A DNA stretch of 62,000 nt from Zygnema cylindricum (taxonomy: Eukaryota; Streptophyta; Zygnematophyceae; Zygnematales; Zygnemataceae): the NCBI GenBank assembly GCA_037447655.1, contig JBBHKE010001768.1, forward strand, positions 44,706 to 106,705. The letters run 5' to 3'. Below the pieces are notes generated by a model. It was given only the letters and a program-made list of their open reading frames with translations. It had not been told where the DNA came from and made no database searches. The position numbers and the translations under genes were made by a program. Below are positions 44,020 through 55,500 of this stretch, piece after piece. Within the stretch, counting starts at the first letter, position 1, and every line of letters begins with the position of its first letter.

Positions 44020-45215
44020 ATAGAATTACGACACACAACACTACAAATTATGGAAAGATAAGGAAAAACAGTTTTAGTTTTCAGTTCTGCTCAGATTAAT
44101 GAGAATGAATATCCAGCCGCATTTAAGTTCCAAACATAGTACGAACAGATTGTGTTTAAAATTTCTGCTCAGATTCATAAGAATGAATATCCAACCGCAT
44201 TTTAAGTACCAAGCATGAAAGCTTGTGACAAACGTTCACTTTTAGAGAAACCTCATGACCAATCCGGATGGCACCAAACCCGCTAAACGCCCCACTAAGG
44301 TTACACGACCGCCGTACACCGCAAATAGTATTCCAAAAAGGCTACTGTACTTCACGTAAACTTTCACCAACACTTGATAATGGTGCACATCTATTGTATA
44401 TACCATACATAAAAATGTGACGCCCGCAATTTCGTACGCGCACTGAAACACTGAGTCACTCGTCGCCGCAAAATCCGGCGTCACGTTACAGTACTGTACT
44501 GTACTTTAAGACACGCTAACTTGAGAGGTTCGTACGTTTTAACTTTTAACGTACGCTATATGTCATCCAGAGTTTGTAAATGTACTCTAATACTAGTCAA
44601 TATGAAAAACCCTAAAGTAAACTGAAGAAAAGCATCTAATTTGTCGTACATTCTTACGCATTATTTCGAAAACAATCGGCATTCCCTGAATTTTTATTCT
44701 GCAACAAACTCTTCCAGTAAATCTGCTCACGAAACAAATGTAAAGTTGGGATTTTGTCTTATTTACACTGAAGTTGTATACGGTTCGGTAGCTGCAAAAC
44801 TCAATTTGAATTCAGAATTTCAGTTAGAATTGTGAAAAAGAATCACAAAGGTTAAGTGAATTTTAAAAGCCAATTTAGAGTTTTCAAAAAACAGCATTGC
44901 GAAATTTTCTTCATAATTATCATTTTTTTCATAATTTTCAAGCTAGATTTTTTAAATTAAATGAAAAAAAATGAAGTAAAATGGGTCAATTCCTGGAGAG
45001 AGAAACATTTACATTCAAACTTTTCGGCACTAAGAGAAAGAGCAAAGAAGTTGCAGGAAAAATTGCATTTCTTCTTTTCTTTTAACAAAATGAATGGCAC
45101 TAAAGATTTAATAGACAGATTTCCCTCTATCAGAAACAGACAAAAACATAACAAACACTTATAAGAAGCAGTTAGAAATGCAGAAAGACCCAACCAACAA
45201 TAGTTTGACATTAGT
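44020..45215. other. Intergenic; right end homologous to PAN gene 3' flank
   Basis: 44050-44220 has an imperfect direct duplication (TTCTGCTCAGATTNATNAGAATGAATATCCA). From about 45070 to 45215 the minus strand matches the 3' flank of the plus-strand PAN gene. No separate gene. Confidence 0.5.
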
Positions 45216-45454
45216 AAAATTATCTATAATGTCCGGAGTTCTCACCAGGTTTTCCCAATGCAGCATCTTTCCGTTTTCTGAAGAAACAAAAATAATATGT
45301 AAATCCAACAATAAGCAAAAATAGGACAGCGCCTCCTACTGTCACTCCTACTATTAGGCCGACATTGGTGGATTTTGAAGAATCTGTCAAAACATGCAAC
45401 ACACGAGATATAAGACAAATCGAAAATCGGAAAAGTTACGTCAGCACTCTCAAA

Positions 45455-45512
45455 TAAAACAAATAAAACAAATAAAACAAATAAAACAAATGAAACAAAT
45501 GGAACAAGCCAA
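45455..45512. repeat. (CAAATAAAA)n in paralogue intron
   Basis: Six to seven 9-10-bp units before the transmembrane exon. The plus gene has a comparable GATTGTTTC repeat in the same intron (36900-37010). Confidence 0.8.
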
Positions 45513-45937
45513 ACAAACATGTTCTATGTACTACAGTAAAATAAATGGTGCAAACATACGTCGCCGGATGTACAGCGTGGTAAAGGTGTATGCCCTGATG
45601 GTTCCCGTGGTCGACTGGTAAATGTAACAATTAGAGTCAAAATAGTTGAACGCGTAAGCAGCGCAGCCGCAGTTATCATCGCAGGCACTCGTTCAATCCC
45701 ACAAAGTGCTTAGCGGGATTATGGTCTGGTCTGCTTTCGTTAAGGGGAAATCCTTGCCTTCATATTCTTCATAGCCATGCTTCGTATCGCAAGTTTCAGC
45801 CACTGATAGAAGGGGAGAGAAAGGGAGAAAGCAAGGAGGGGGGAGTAAGAGGTAAGAGGGAGATGAGAGAGAGGAGGAAGTGATGGGAGAAAGACAGGGG
45901 AGCAATGTTGGGAGAAGTGAGGGAGCAGAGAGGTGTT

Positions 45938-46515
45938 GGATTTATGCGATCTCGGGCGATACCTTTCGATACATTTTGGTACAAATGAACCTACACGATT
46001 TATATATGTGACGTCACGGACTCACACGTGCGGAATCTGACAGACGATTCCATGACGAAAAGTACAGAAAACAGGACAAAAGAAAAACGGCCGTTTGTGG
46101 CTGAACAGTGACACGTGGCATCATGTGATAAGACTGCCCAAATAAACATTTCACAGCATAGTGAACACACAAAGATATAAAATGCATTCAGGCATTAGAG
46201 ACAATTATCTCACACAGACATTACACTTCATAGAATTCATGGAATTCGGATATGACATTATTTCTGAGTCTTTCTGTACATAGAGATAGATAGCATTAGA
46301 ATTAGGAGGATAATTCAGCTTTATTAGAGTAGAAAGTTCAGGAAATAATTGTACTTTGTTGTCCTATTTTATTAATCGAATCAAAGCTGTCTAAACCTGC
46401 CTCTCTAATCTACCTATCTATGCCTTCTCCCTTCTCTAAACTAAAACAACTGTGATTCTCTAATGTCCACCCTAGCGGTGTATGTTTGTGACGCGACTAC
46501 TTTAGCTTGAGGCCA
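45938..46515 (+). repeat. Possible solo LTR in paralogue intron
   Basis: Starts TGTTGGATTTATGCGATC, a copia-type LTR start; has a TATA-like GATATAAAATGC near 46172 and a polyadenylation-like AATAAACATT. No partner copy or target duplication was found, so this is a weak call. Confidence 0.3.
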
Positions 46516-46960
46516 CGGGCTACGGTGATTGTCCCAAACTAGTAAGAGGAACTAAGAGAGGGTGGCCAAGAGGATGGTGGAGAGGGGGAGCGATTGAGCA
46601 GCGAAGGGATGATAAGAGAAACATCACAAACGAAGGATGGAAGGGAAACAACAGACAGGCTCAAAAGATTAAAACGAAGTTCCACAAAATGACTAGTAAC
46701 GACAATAGGGGACGCACACAATTGAGATGTGTCTTCAGACAAATGCAGAGGTAAAAGTAAAAACACCATAAATCCTTAAGCAAGTAAGTCACTGTCACCC
46801 TGCCATTTTGTCGCCTTCACTCTCCCTCACTATGGGAGAACATACCTTGTCGGATGTGAAGCGTGGTAGTGAAGAAAAAAGGGATATTTCCACTAAGTGA
46901 CGTGTAGGTATAGCAAGTCAGGTTGGGAGACGTCACAAAATGAAGATCCCAAACTCAAAT

Positions 46961-48009
46961 CCACAAACGTCAAACAGATTCAAGGAGTTATTTCTCTCAA
47001 GAATTAAACATGCTAAAAACTCACCTATCATCTCCTATGGGGCTAGAACGCCCATCACACCATTAACCACCCACATCCTTCACACATTCCCAGCAACTCA
47101 GTCTGCGACCACACTTACCGTGTTGGTTCAGAAGGATCTGGCACAATGGAGGAGCGAGGCGGCCAAGCAGTCAGAGGTCAAGACCGACAGCGACGAGTCA
47201 CATCGAGATGTGGACTCCAACAGCTTTCTGTCTGCAAGAGCAAGCAGAAAAAGAGAAACAGGAGAAACAGACAGGGTCAGAAATCATACTAATATTTGCA
47301 GACTTTGTGAAACTCCTACGAAGGAGAAAGGAAGCGTCCATCATTTCAATGAGGAGCTTCACATCGCAACATGCAAGGAGCATAACAAGGAGCATACCAC
47401 AGATCCAAAATCAGCAACAAACGAAAGCACAGGCATCGCAGGACTCAACGGAAGCAAAATGGCGCTCGTCACCGACATAGGCATAGAGGCTTACCAATGG
47501 AGATGTGCAGATCGCAGCCGAGAAGTTGCAGACGGAGATGGCTCCAATCGGGTTGGATGGGTGCAGATGAGGAAACTGCAATCAGACAATGACAAGGACC
47601 TCAGCATCACCAACAACAGGTTGATCTGAGCAAGGGATCAGCAAGAAAACAAATCTGAAACATTAACGCTCACAGGAGATCACCAGGGACCAATGTTCAC
47701 CAAAAAAAGCAACGAGCAGTGCAACAGTGGGAGAGAAAGCAATGGGAGGAGACAAAACTTACAAGAGAAGTTCAGTCACCAGGTGAAAGGCAAGATGCAG
47801 CGGCTCCATCCAAAAAGGGAGCGCCACTCTCCTCCATTTCCATTTCCATTTCCACCAGATTCCCGCGGGGAATCAATAACATCAATCAGATCAAATTATA
47901 CAAGCCTGCCACACCAACAAAAGGCAAGCCAAGTCAGTGAAAACCCAAGTAAGTCAAATAGGGGACAGATCACGAACAAAAACATGGCAACCAACAGTAA
48001 ACTAGAAAA
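46961..48009. other. Unassigned A/G/C-rich segment
   Basis: About 1 kb poor in T on the plus strand, with overlapping frames in all three phases (for example 46940-47629, 229 aa) that lack recognisable motifs. It lies between the PAN remnant and the broken 5' end of Copia B. It could be a remnant of an LTR-element leader or a non-autonomous element; the frames are not convincing genes. Confidence 0.4.
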
Positions 48010-48012
48010 CAC

Positions 48013-49716
48013 TTGTTTGATGACATGAGGGAACTTACGGTTCCAAAGTTTATTACGGTTGCAAGCGGCCATGTCATTTCGGTTGGTACGGTTGGCACGG
48101 TTCGGCTTGATCTTCTTTCATGGGATAATGATGGGAAAGAGAGATCGACGGAGTATCGTCTTCAAAATACTCTTTATATTCCGGACGGTTCGGTTAATTT
48201 GTTAAGCGTTCCACAAATCCAAAAGAGTGGTGGAAGCTTACTTGCGAGAGGTGATCAATCTATTGAGATTTGGAATGAGAAGGGGAATGTAATTGGAGAA
48301 GGAGTTGTAACGGATGCGAATCATAGTCGGCTCTTATGGAGGAGGCCGAAATCTAAAGTTCCCACCGAGGGAATTTCACATCAAATTTCGGAGTTGAAAG
48401 GTGATCTTACCTTATGGCATCATCGAATGTGTCATACATCCGAGGTAAGTTTGAAGAAGATGATTCGTCATTCTTCGGTGAGGGGTTTGGACCTTGCATC
48501 CGGTGAGAAGGTGAACGGATGCGGAGGATGTAGCAAAGGACGTCAAATTCGGAAATCCCATCCGAATAAAGACATCAAGCATCGAGCTCAAAGTCCTTTG
48601 GAGGTTGTTCACATCGATCTTTGTGGACATATTAAACCCGAGACAATTGGAGGTAATAAGTATACTTTGGTGATTGTTGATGACTTCTCTCGGAAGTCAT
48701 GGGTGTACTTATTGAAAAAGAAATCGGATGCATTTGAAAAATTTAAAGAATGGCATGTAATGGCCGAAAGGCAAATTGATAAGAAGCTTAAGTCTATTCG
48801 ATCGGATAATGGAGGGGAGTTTGTTGTTTTTGAGGGGTATTGTAAGGAGTGGGGGATAAGGCATCAATTCACGGCGCCTTATTCTCCGGAATCAAATGGA
48901 GTGGCCGAGAGAAAGAATCGTACCTTACAAGAAATGGTCCGTGCGATGGTTCATAGCTCCGGACGAGAGATGTTTTTGTGGGGAGATGCGATTCTTACGG
49001 CGAATTACATTTGTAACCGAAGACTCACTTCGGTTTCCGGAAGTAAAACACCGGAGGAGTTATGGAGTGGTAGAAAGCCCACGGTTCATCATTTGAGAAT
49101 TTGGGGATGTCATGCTACGGTTTATGTAGAATCAATTAAGAGGAAGGGGAAATTTGCACCAAGGTGTTGGCCGGGAATTTTTGTTGGTTATAGTGCGAAG
49201 GGGAATTTGTACCGAGTGTATGATCCGGCTCGTCACACCGTGGAGGAATCTCGGAATGTGGATTTTCATGAGGATCTCAAATCCGCCATGAATTCCGTTG
49301 GGAAATTTAAAGAAAATTTGGATTTCTATGAGGAGAGTGAAATTGAGAACTTTCCGTTCATTGGGGATTCGGAATCCGATGTGGAACCGAATGAGAACAC
49401 TAAGAAAAAGAACTTGACGAAATCGGTTGAAATTGAATTTGAAAGAAAGAGTAATGGATCTTTGGATTCCCGAGTGCTTTCGAACATTCGGAAATCTCAA
49501 AGTTCTAAATTGAGTTCTAAATCGAGTGAGAAGGAAATTGAAATTGAATCCGAGGAAGACAAAGAGGAAAAAGAGGAGGAGCAAGTTATTAGGAGGAGCT
49601 CTCGGATTACAAAGGGGAAGAAACCGGAGAAACTCACTTACGATCGAAAAGGGGAAAATACATCAAATTCGCATTATTTTCTTTCCGATGCTAAGGAGAC
49701 GGAGTTTCTTTTGTAG
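48013..49716 (+). CDS. Copia B pol, protease end and integrase
   Basis: 567 codons, open from the truncation point; the apparent start is not biological. It holds the distal protease, the integrase zinc-binding HHCC (WHHRMCHTS..CGGCSKG, about residues 135-180) and the catalytic triad: D in VVHIDLCG, D in IRSDNGGEF and E in YSPESNGVAERKNRT. Then come a GAG-pre-integrase-like C-terminal domain and a charged linker rich in Ser/Glu/Lys. Integrase inserts the cDNA into nuclear DNA. The frame stops at TAG (49714-49716), but the same frame reopens at once as the RT part. Confidence 0.85.
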   Translation: MFDDMRELTVPKFITVASGHVISVGTVGTVRLDLLSWDNDGKERSTEYRLQNTLYIPDGSVNLLSVPQIQKSGGSLLARGDQSIEIWNEKGNVIGEGVVTDANHSRLLWRRPKSKVPTEGISHQISELKGDLTLWHHRMCHTSEVSLKKMIRHSSVRGLDLASGEKVNGCGGCSKGRQIRKSHPNKDIKHRAQSPLEVVHIDLCGHIKPETIGGNKYTLVIVDDFSRKSWVYLLKKKSDAFEKFKEWHVMAERQIDKKLKSIRSDNGGEFVVFEGYCKEWGIRHQFTAPYSPESNGVAERKNRTLQEMVRAMVHSSGREMFLWGDAILTANYICNRRLTSVSGSKTPEELWSGRKPTVHHLRIWGCHATVYVESIKRKGKFAPRCWPGIFVGYSAKGNLYRVYDPARHTVEESRNVDFHEDLKSAMNSVGKFKENLDFYEESEIENFPFIGDSESDVEPNENTKKKNLTKSVEIEFERKSNGSLDSRVLSNIRKSQSSKLSSKSSEKEIEIESEEDKEEKEEEQVIRRSSRITKGKKPEKLTYDRKGENTSNSHYFLSDAKETEFLL

Positions 49717-51276
49717 CAATCACTTACGGAAAATATGACCGGCGACCCTCAATCTTATGTCGAGGCTAGAAGGTCGGTTGATTGGGAGAGTAAGTGGAAA
49801 CCGGCGTGGGAGAAAGAATTTAAGTCGGTGGTTGATAATCGAACTTTTGAGGAAGTGAAATTACCGGAGGGGAAAAAGGCGATTGATGCAAAGTGGGTCT
49901 TTAAAACCAAAACTGGAGCGTCGGGTGAAATAATTAAGTACAAGGCGAGGCTTGTGTGTAAGGGGTTCCAACAACGTGAGGGAATCGATTTTAAGGAGAC
50001 TTATGCTCCCATGGTGAAGTTCGACTCACTACGGATTATTATTGCAATTGCAGCGATGGGGAAGAAGCACGTCCATCAAATGGACGTTGAGACCGCGTTT
50101 TTAAATGGTGAGTTGGAGGAAGAGGTATATATGAAAGTACCGGAAGGTGTCTCTCCTTTGAAGGAAGGAAATGTATGGCGTTTGAGAAAATCATTATATG
50201 GTTTGAAACAAGCACCACGCACTTGGTATTTGAGACTTCATCAAGTGCTATTGAAGTTTGGATTTGTACGGACTACGTCCGATTGTGGAGTTTACGTGAA
50301 AGGTGAAGGAGTTAATCAAATCATCTTTTCTGTTTATGTGGATGATTTCTTGATGGCATGCGACAAGTTGGAGCGCATTAATGAGTTGAAATGTTATCTT
50401 GGATTACATTTTAAAGTAACGGATCTTGGAGAGGTACGATATATTTTGGGGATTGAAGTGATACGTGACAAGGAGGGGAACATTAAATTGAGTCAAGCTC
50501 AATATTGTAAGGAGATTTTGGAGAGATTCGGTATGACTGACGCGAAACCGCTTTCTACACCGTTGGATGCAAACCTACACATTCGTAAGTTTGAAGAGGA
50601 GGATTCTATCGACGTACCTTATCGAGAGGCGGTTGGTTCACTTATGTACCTTAGCGTTGGTACTCGTCCAGATATTTCGGCCGCGGTTTCTATCGTAAGC
50701 CGTTATTGTCACGAGCCAAAGAAGGCGCATTCGGAGGCCGTACGACGTATCTTTCGATACTTGGTTGGTACGATTAATCTTGGACTTTTGTTTACTTCTG
50801 ACAAAAATTCTTTGGAGTGTGTTGGGTATTGTGACGCGGATTGGGGCGGCGATTTTGATTCAAGTAAGTCTACGTCAGGATATGCATTTATTTTTGGGGG
50901 AGCTGCGATCTCGTGGAGTTCAAGGCTACAACCTACGGTTGCGTTGAGTTCCACAGAATCTGAGTATATGGCTGCGTGTCATGCAGCTAAGGCTTCGATT
51001 TGGATTAAGGAGATGTTACGTGAGTTAAGCATTCCTATTGGTTGTATGACGATTTATTCTGACAGCATGAGTTCTATGGCGTTGGCAAAAAATCCTGTGT
51101 TTCACAAGAGGACGAAACACATCAGGATCCAATGGCATTTTGTAAGAGATTTGGTTACGGCAAATGAGATTGAATTTTCGTACGTACCAACTAAAGAGGA
51201 GGCGGCTGATTTGTTGACAAAGGCTGCTACACATGATATGTTTGAGAGGGGACGACCGAAACTTGGACTTTGTTGA
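49717..51276 (+). CDS. Copia B pol, reverse transcriptase and RNase H
   Basis: In the same frame as the preceding ORF. RT motifs: DAKWVFKTKTGASGEIIKYK, QMDVETAFLNGELEEEVYM (motif A Asp) and FSVYVDDFLMAC (YVDD motif C). RNase H motifs: YCDADWGGD, ALSSTESEYMA and SDSMSSMALAKNPVFHKRTKHI. All catalytic residues that I can check are present, and no frameshift is seen. First Met is at 49735. It makes double-stranded cDNA in the particle. Copia elements normally encode this as part of one polyprotein. Confidence 0.9.
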   Translation, partial: QSLTENMTGDPQSYVEARRSVDWESKWKPAWEKEFKSVVDNRTFEEVKLPEGKKAIDAKWVFKTKTGASGEIIKYKARLVCKGFQQREGIDFKETYAPMVKFDSLRIIIAIAAMGKKHVHQMDVETAFLNGELEEEVYMKVPEGVSPLKEGNVWRLRKSLYGLKQAPRTWYLRLHQVLLKFGFVRTTSDCGVYVKGEGVNQIIFSVYVDDFLMACDKLERINELKCYLGLHFKVTDLGEVRYILGIEVIRDKEGNIKLSQAQYCKEILERFGMTDAKPLSTPLDANLHIRKFEEEDSIDVPYREAVGSLMYLSVGTRPDISAAVSIVSRYCHEPKKAHSEAVRRIFRYLVGTINLGLLFTSDKNSLECVGYCDADWGGDFDSSKSTSGYAFIFGGAAISWSSRLQPTVALSSTESEYMAACHAAKASIWIKEMLRELSIPIGCMTIYSDSMSSMALAKNPVFHKRTKHIRIQWHFVRDLVTANEIEFSYVPTKEEAADLLTKAATHDMFERGRPKLGLC

Positions 51277-51312
51277 GGAGTTTTGGCGATTCCGACAATA
51301 AGAGGGGGATTG

Positions 51313-51960
51313 TTGGATTATTGTCGTTTCGCGGTATTTTCGCGAAGCGTCATACCAACATTTTATTGTTGACGTGAAGTACCACGTCATCATACGAAAC
51401 GTACGATGTAAGTTTCGTGGTACTAATTTTGAAGCGTCCGCGAACGAAACATACTATTTCGTTTCGCGTGACTTTTGTCTTCATGTACAGATGTTTGATT
51501 TTGCGTGCAGGTGTACTTGTGAAGCGACACGTGTTAAGTCAACGTTTGGAGTTTGTTGTTTCGAAGGAAGAAAGCGCGTGCGCCTTCCTTCGTGGAATTT
51601 TCATTGAAGAGTGCACAGTCAGCTAGGGACAGACTTCTTCGCTACGCTAAGTTCTGCTTGTCTTATCTTGTTGTCTCTTAGTGTAGAGTAGCGAGTATAT
51701 ATAGGCAGCTGTGTACATGTGCAGTGTATTAATTAATCAACCAATTAATCATAGAGGATTAATATTGGAGTAGAGATTATTTAAAAGAGAAGAGTGAAGA
51801 GAGAGAAGAGAGAAGAGACATGATGTAAAGAGGCTTCGGTCAAGAACACTTATAAATCTTTTTGGCTGAATATTCCTCTTGTCTTTTATGAGCTTCCGCT
51901 GTGTAATGATTTATGTTTTATGAATTATTTATTGTAAAACTCTTTTGCTTTAGATCCTAC
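51313..51960 (+). repeat. Copia B 3' LTR
   Basis: Begins TGTTGGATTATTGTCG after the polypurine tract and ends near GATCCTACA, where Copia C's LTR starts. Contains a TATA box (AGTATATATAGGCAGC near 51690) and GCTTCCGCTGTG shared with Copia D. No 5' partner exists in the window. Confidence 0.75.
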
Positions 51961-51964
51961 AAAA

Positions 51965-52509
51965 TTCTGTGTCCATTTTCTAATAAGGACAAAAATCAAA
52001 GTTGTTACGTGAGCGAAAAGTCAAGTAGGTCCGGTACGGTTCGGTACAGTTGAGTAAACGTGAAGGTACATTTGTGTAGACGTCAAGCTATATTTGCGTA
52101 GACGTCAAAAATTGGTCATTGACTTGTACCGTACGGCAAGTCAAGTTGTCGCAGATTTTGAATATGTGTCACGTAGCGAATTGTGACCAGTGATTTGATT
52201 ACGTAGGTCACAAGTTAAGATTGTACTTCTTTTACGTGGAACACAAGTAGCGTAGTACCTACGTCATTAACATATATAAAAATGTACGCATGCTCACATT
52301 GAAAATTAATCATCAATCTATTGAATGATTCTCTCCACATTTTCTTTGCTGCTATTTTTGCACTGAGTGTTTATTTTGTCGTGTCATAATTTATCTTCCT
52401 TCTTTGTTCAGTAATTAAGCTTTGTCTTCTCATATAGAGAATTGTTTTCCTTAGCTTCCCGTGTCTTGTAATTGATCGATCCTATGGCCACTTCTTCAAA
52501 ATCTCAACA
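51965..52509 (+). repeat. Copia C 5' LTR
   Basis: Matches 55815-56270 at about 98% by eye (roughly nine differences in 450). TATA-like ACATATATAAAAATG near 52270. Ends ..TCTCAACA just before the primer-binding site. The first few bases are altered at the junction with Copia B. Confidence 0.85.
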
Positions 52510-55500
52510 TGGTATCAGAGCTTTAGGTAAAATTACAGAAATCCATAAATTTAATGGTAGTAACTATTTACTATGGAAAGCTAAGATGACCCGTATTTTA
52601 AAATATAAGAATTACTTGGGTATTGTAGCAAGCACTGAACTGAAACCTACTGAAGCAAGCTTTAATGGCAGCAGGTTATGATAGAAGGGAAGAAGAGGCA
52701 GCGACGTTAATTTTTCTAGCAGTGGAAGACAGTCAACTATTACACATAGTTGAGTTAGAAAAACCTAAAGCTATGTGGGATAAGTTAAGGACTGTACATG
52801 AGTACATTAATCCTTCAAATATCATGCAATTAAAAAATAAAGTTCTTGATTTTAGTTTGGAGAGAGGGGATAATATGGAAACTCATATAAATAGACTGAA
52901 AGAGCTTAAATTACAACTAGCCGCAGTCGGCACAACACTCAATGATGATGATTTGATCATTACACTGTTTAGGTCATTACCATCACAGTATGCTATGATG
53001 ATCACGGCTTTGAAAAATCAACCTACTGTAGACTTTGATGCAATATGTCAGCATTTCATTCAGGAAGAAGTTGAAATTAAAAGAAAAGAGGAAAAAGAGT
53101 CAGATCCAGCTCTTTATGCCAAAGGCAAATAGTTAGTAAAACGCACTGAGTTAGTAACTGCTTGTGCTATATGTAGGAAAAACAATCATCACACTGCTAA
53201 CTGTAGATTTAAAAAGAAAGAAATAAAAAAACTTCAGGAAAAAGATTATTTGTTATAGTTGTGGAAAACCACGTCATAAGTCTTCAATTTGTCGTAGTAA
53301 AGTCAAAAACACACAAAACAAACCATCATTTGCCATGACCATTCAAGATGGGACTAAACTTTTCCTCTCACTGTCTAATGCTCAGAAAAGTAAATGGATT
53401 ATAGACTTTGGAGCTTCTCATCATATGTGTAATGATAAGCCTATTTTTTCTTCTCTCACAGCATTACAAAATCCTCGAAGAATTGTAATGGCAGATGATA
53501 TGATTCTAGAGACAAGTCTAATTGGCGAGGTTAAGTTACTGTTGTAATGTGATACTGGTAGTCATGAAGGGCATCTAAAAAAAGTTTTATACTTACCAGG
53601 TTTAAAGCATAGCGTTTTTAGTGTTATGCATGCTGTGAGGAGTGGACTAAAAGTTGAATTTGAGAAAAACAAAAATGAAAGGTGTGAAATCAAAAGTGGG
53701 GGAAAACTAATCGCTCTTCGATATCTGGAGGGAATCTTTTTGTTCTACGTTTGGATGATGAAGTTGCACAGATGAATTTCAGCAAAGAAGCAGAGACTTT
53801 GGAGCTATGGCATCAACGATTTGGTCATCTGGGAGAGCAAAATCTCAAACGACTCATCGAAAAATAAGATGGTCCGAGGACTTGAGGACGTCAACGCCAA
53901 AGACAATCTTAAGGTGTGTGAAGGATGCGCTCAAGGTACTTTAAGCATAGAAGATGAAGTGGAGCCTTTGTCATCGACGCCAATTTCTATTCCGGTTCAG
54001 ACTTCAGTCATCCCCAGTGGAACATCAACCTTTCAACCTTTACTAGTGGAGAAGTTACCGACACCACAACCTTCGCAAATGACAACCTCTCCGAATCCGA
54101 TTCAACAATCAAGATTGAAGGTAACACCTAAAAGAGTTTCTAATCGGATACGTGCTAAACCAAAAGGACTTATTGAAGAAACGGGAGATGTGGGTTTAGC
54201 TTATTGTTTTATGGCGGAAGAGGGGGAACCGCAAACCTTCATGAAGCTTTAGAGAGTTCTAATTCTCAGAAATGGAAAAAGGCAATAGAATTAGAATATT
54301 ACTCATTGATAAAAAACAAAACTTGGACCTTAGTGGAACGCCCATTAGAGAAAAACATTGTGGGGTGTAAATGGGTCTTTAAAATTAAGAAGAAGTCAGA
54401 TGGGTCAGTGGAAAGATATATAGCAAGGTTAGTTGCTAAAGGGTATTCCCAAGAAGAGGGGGTTGATTTTACTAAGACTTTCTCACCAGTAGTGAAGTTT
54501 AATAGTCTCATAAGTTTAATAGACTTAGGGGCAGCAGAGGGAATGCAGATGCATCAATTAGATATCAAAACTGCATTTCTTAATGGGGATTTAGAGGATG
54601 AAGTCTACATGGAACAACTAGAGGGCATGATAGAACCAGGAAAAGAACACATGGTGTGTAAACTACACAAATCTTTATACGATCTAAAACAAAGTCCTAG
54701 GTGTTAGAACATTAAACTTGACACCGAAATGAGAAAAGGGGGCTTTGAGAGATGTCATACAGATAGAGTAGTTTACACTATTGGAGAAGACAAAAACTTA
54801 GTGATTGTCTTAGTTTATGTTGATGACATGAGTGTGTTTCGTTATCTGTCAGCCGAGATTGAAAAGGTCAAACGGTTCTTGAATAGCAAATTTGAGACAA
54901 CTGATCTTGGAGAATTAAGTTACCTTCTTGGTATAGAAATCAATAATGATGCTTATATAGTCTCCATGAATCAACAGAAACATGCAGGAGAAGTATTTAA
55001 CGCCTTGGTATGGAAGATTGTATTCCCGTATCAACACCTTTGGACCCAAGTCAAAAGCTTACAAAAGAAATGGGTCCTAAGTTAGAGTTTGAGAAAAAAC
55101 AAATGAGGCAAGTCCCTTACAAAGAGGCAGTGGGTAGCTTGATGTATTTAATGGTTGGCACACACCTTGATTTAGTTGCAGCTGTAGGCTCAGTTAGTCA
55201 ATTCATGCAGAACCCAGGTCTAGAGCATTGGTATGTTGTTAATCGTATTTTATGTTATGTGAAAGGGAGTATAAATTACGGCCTACAATTTTTGAAAATC
55301 CCCGGAGACATTGATTTTTCCGGCTATGTTGATGCGGATTGGGGAGGCGACCTCGGTAGAAGGAGGAGCAGTGCCGGCTGGATTTTTACGTGTTTAGGAG
55401 GACCTATCAGTTGGAGTTCAAAACGTAAATTTTTTGTGGCGTTATCCAGCACGGAGGCAAAATTCTTGGCGGCTACTCAAGCAACAAAGGAAGCCATTTG

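Larger units (their letters stand above)
45220..46960 (-). pseudogene. Decayed PAN/apple-like membrane protein paralogue
   Basis: Exons on the minus strand match the plus gene at 34719. Module 1: only the end is clear (46846 donor GTATGT, ..NLTCYTYTSLSG..TTTLHIRQ); upstream is frameshifted or eroded. Module 2: 45802-45560, 243 nt, exactly the length of the plus exon 3, with DDNCGCAAYAF and TFTTLYIRR. Transmembrane exon: 45383-45246 (VGLIVGVTVGGAVLFLLIVG, then FFRKRKD), again ending in a possible donor (GTGAGA) at the same place as in the plus gene. In module 2 a TGA (45695-45693) stands where the plus copy has Cys. I infer a dead duplicate. No signal-peptide exon was found. Confidence 0.65.
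48010..51960 (+). mobile_element. Copia B, 5'-truncated Ty1/copia element
   Basis: The coding part starts inside the protease (HLFDDMREL) at 48010, so 5' LTR, gag and the protease active site are missing. The pol frame then runs to 51276, followed by a polypurine tract (AAGAGGGGGAT) and a 3' LTR. Apart from one TAG the 3.2-kb frame is open, so the loss is recent. Confidence 0.85.

Noticed and set aside
45693-45695. Selenocysteine codon in the PAN paralogue
   Set aside because: The rest of the gene is eroded, so a nonsense mutation is simpler; no SECIS was recognised.
46940-47629. 229-codon ORF upstream of Copia B as its gag
   Set aside because: No UBN2 gag motifs and no zinc knuckle; it is in a different frame from pol and separated by unrelated sequence.
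53821-54252. Independent host gene in Copia C
   Set aside because: It is the pre-integrase end fused to the pol linker by the integrase deletion.
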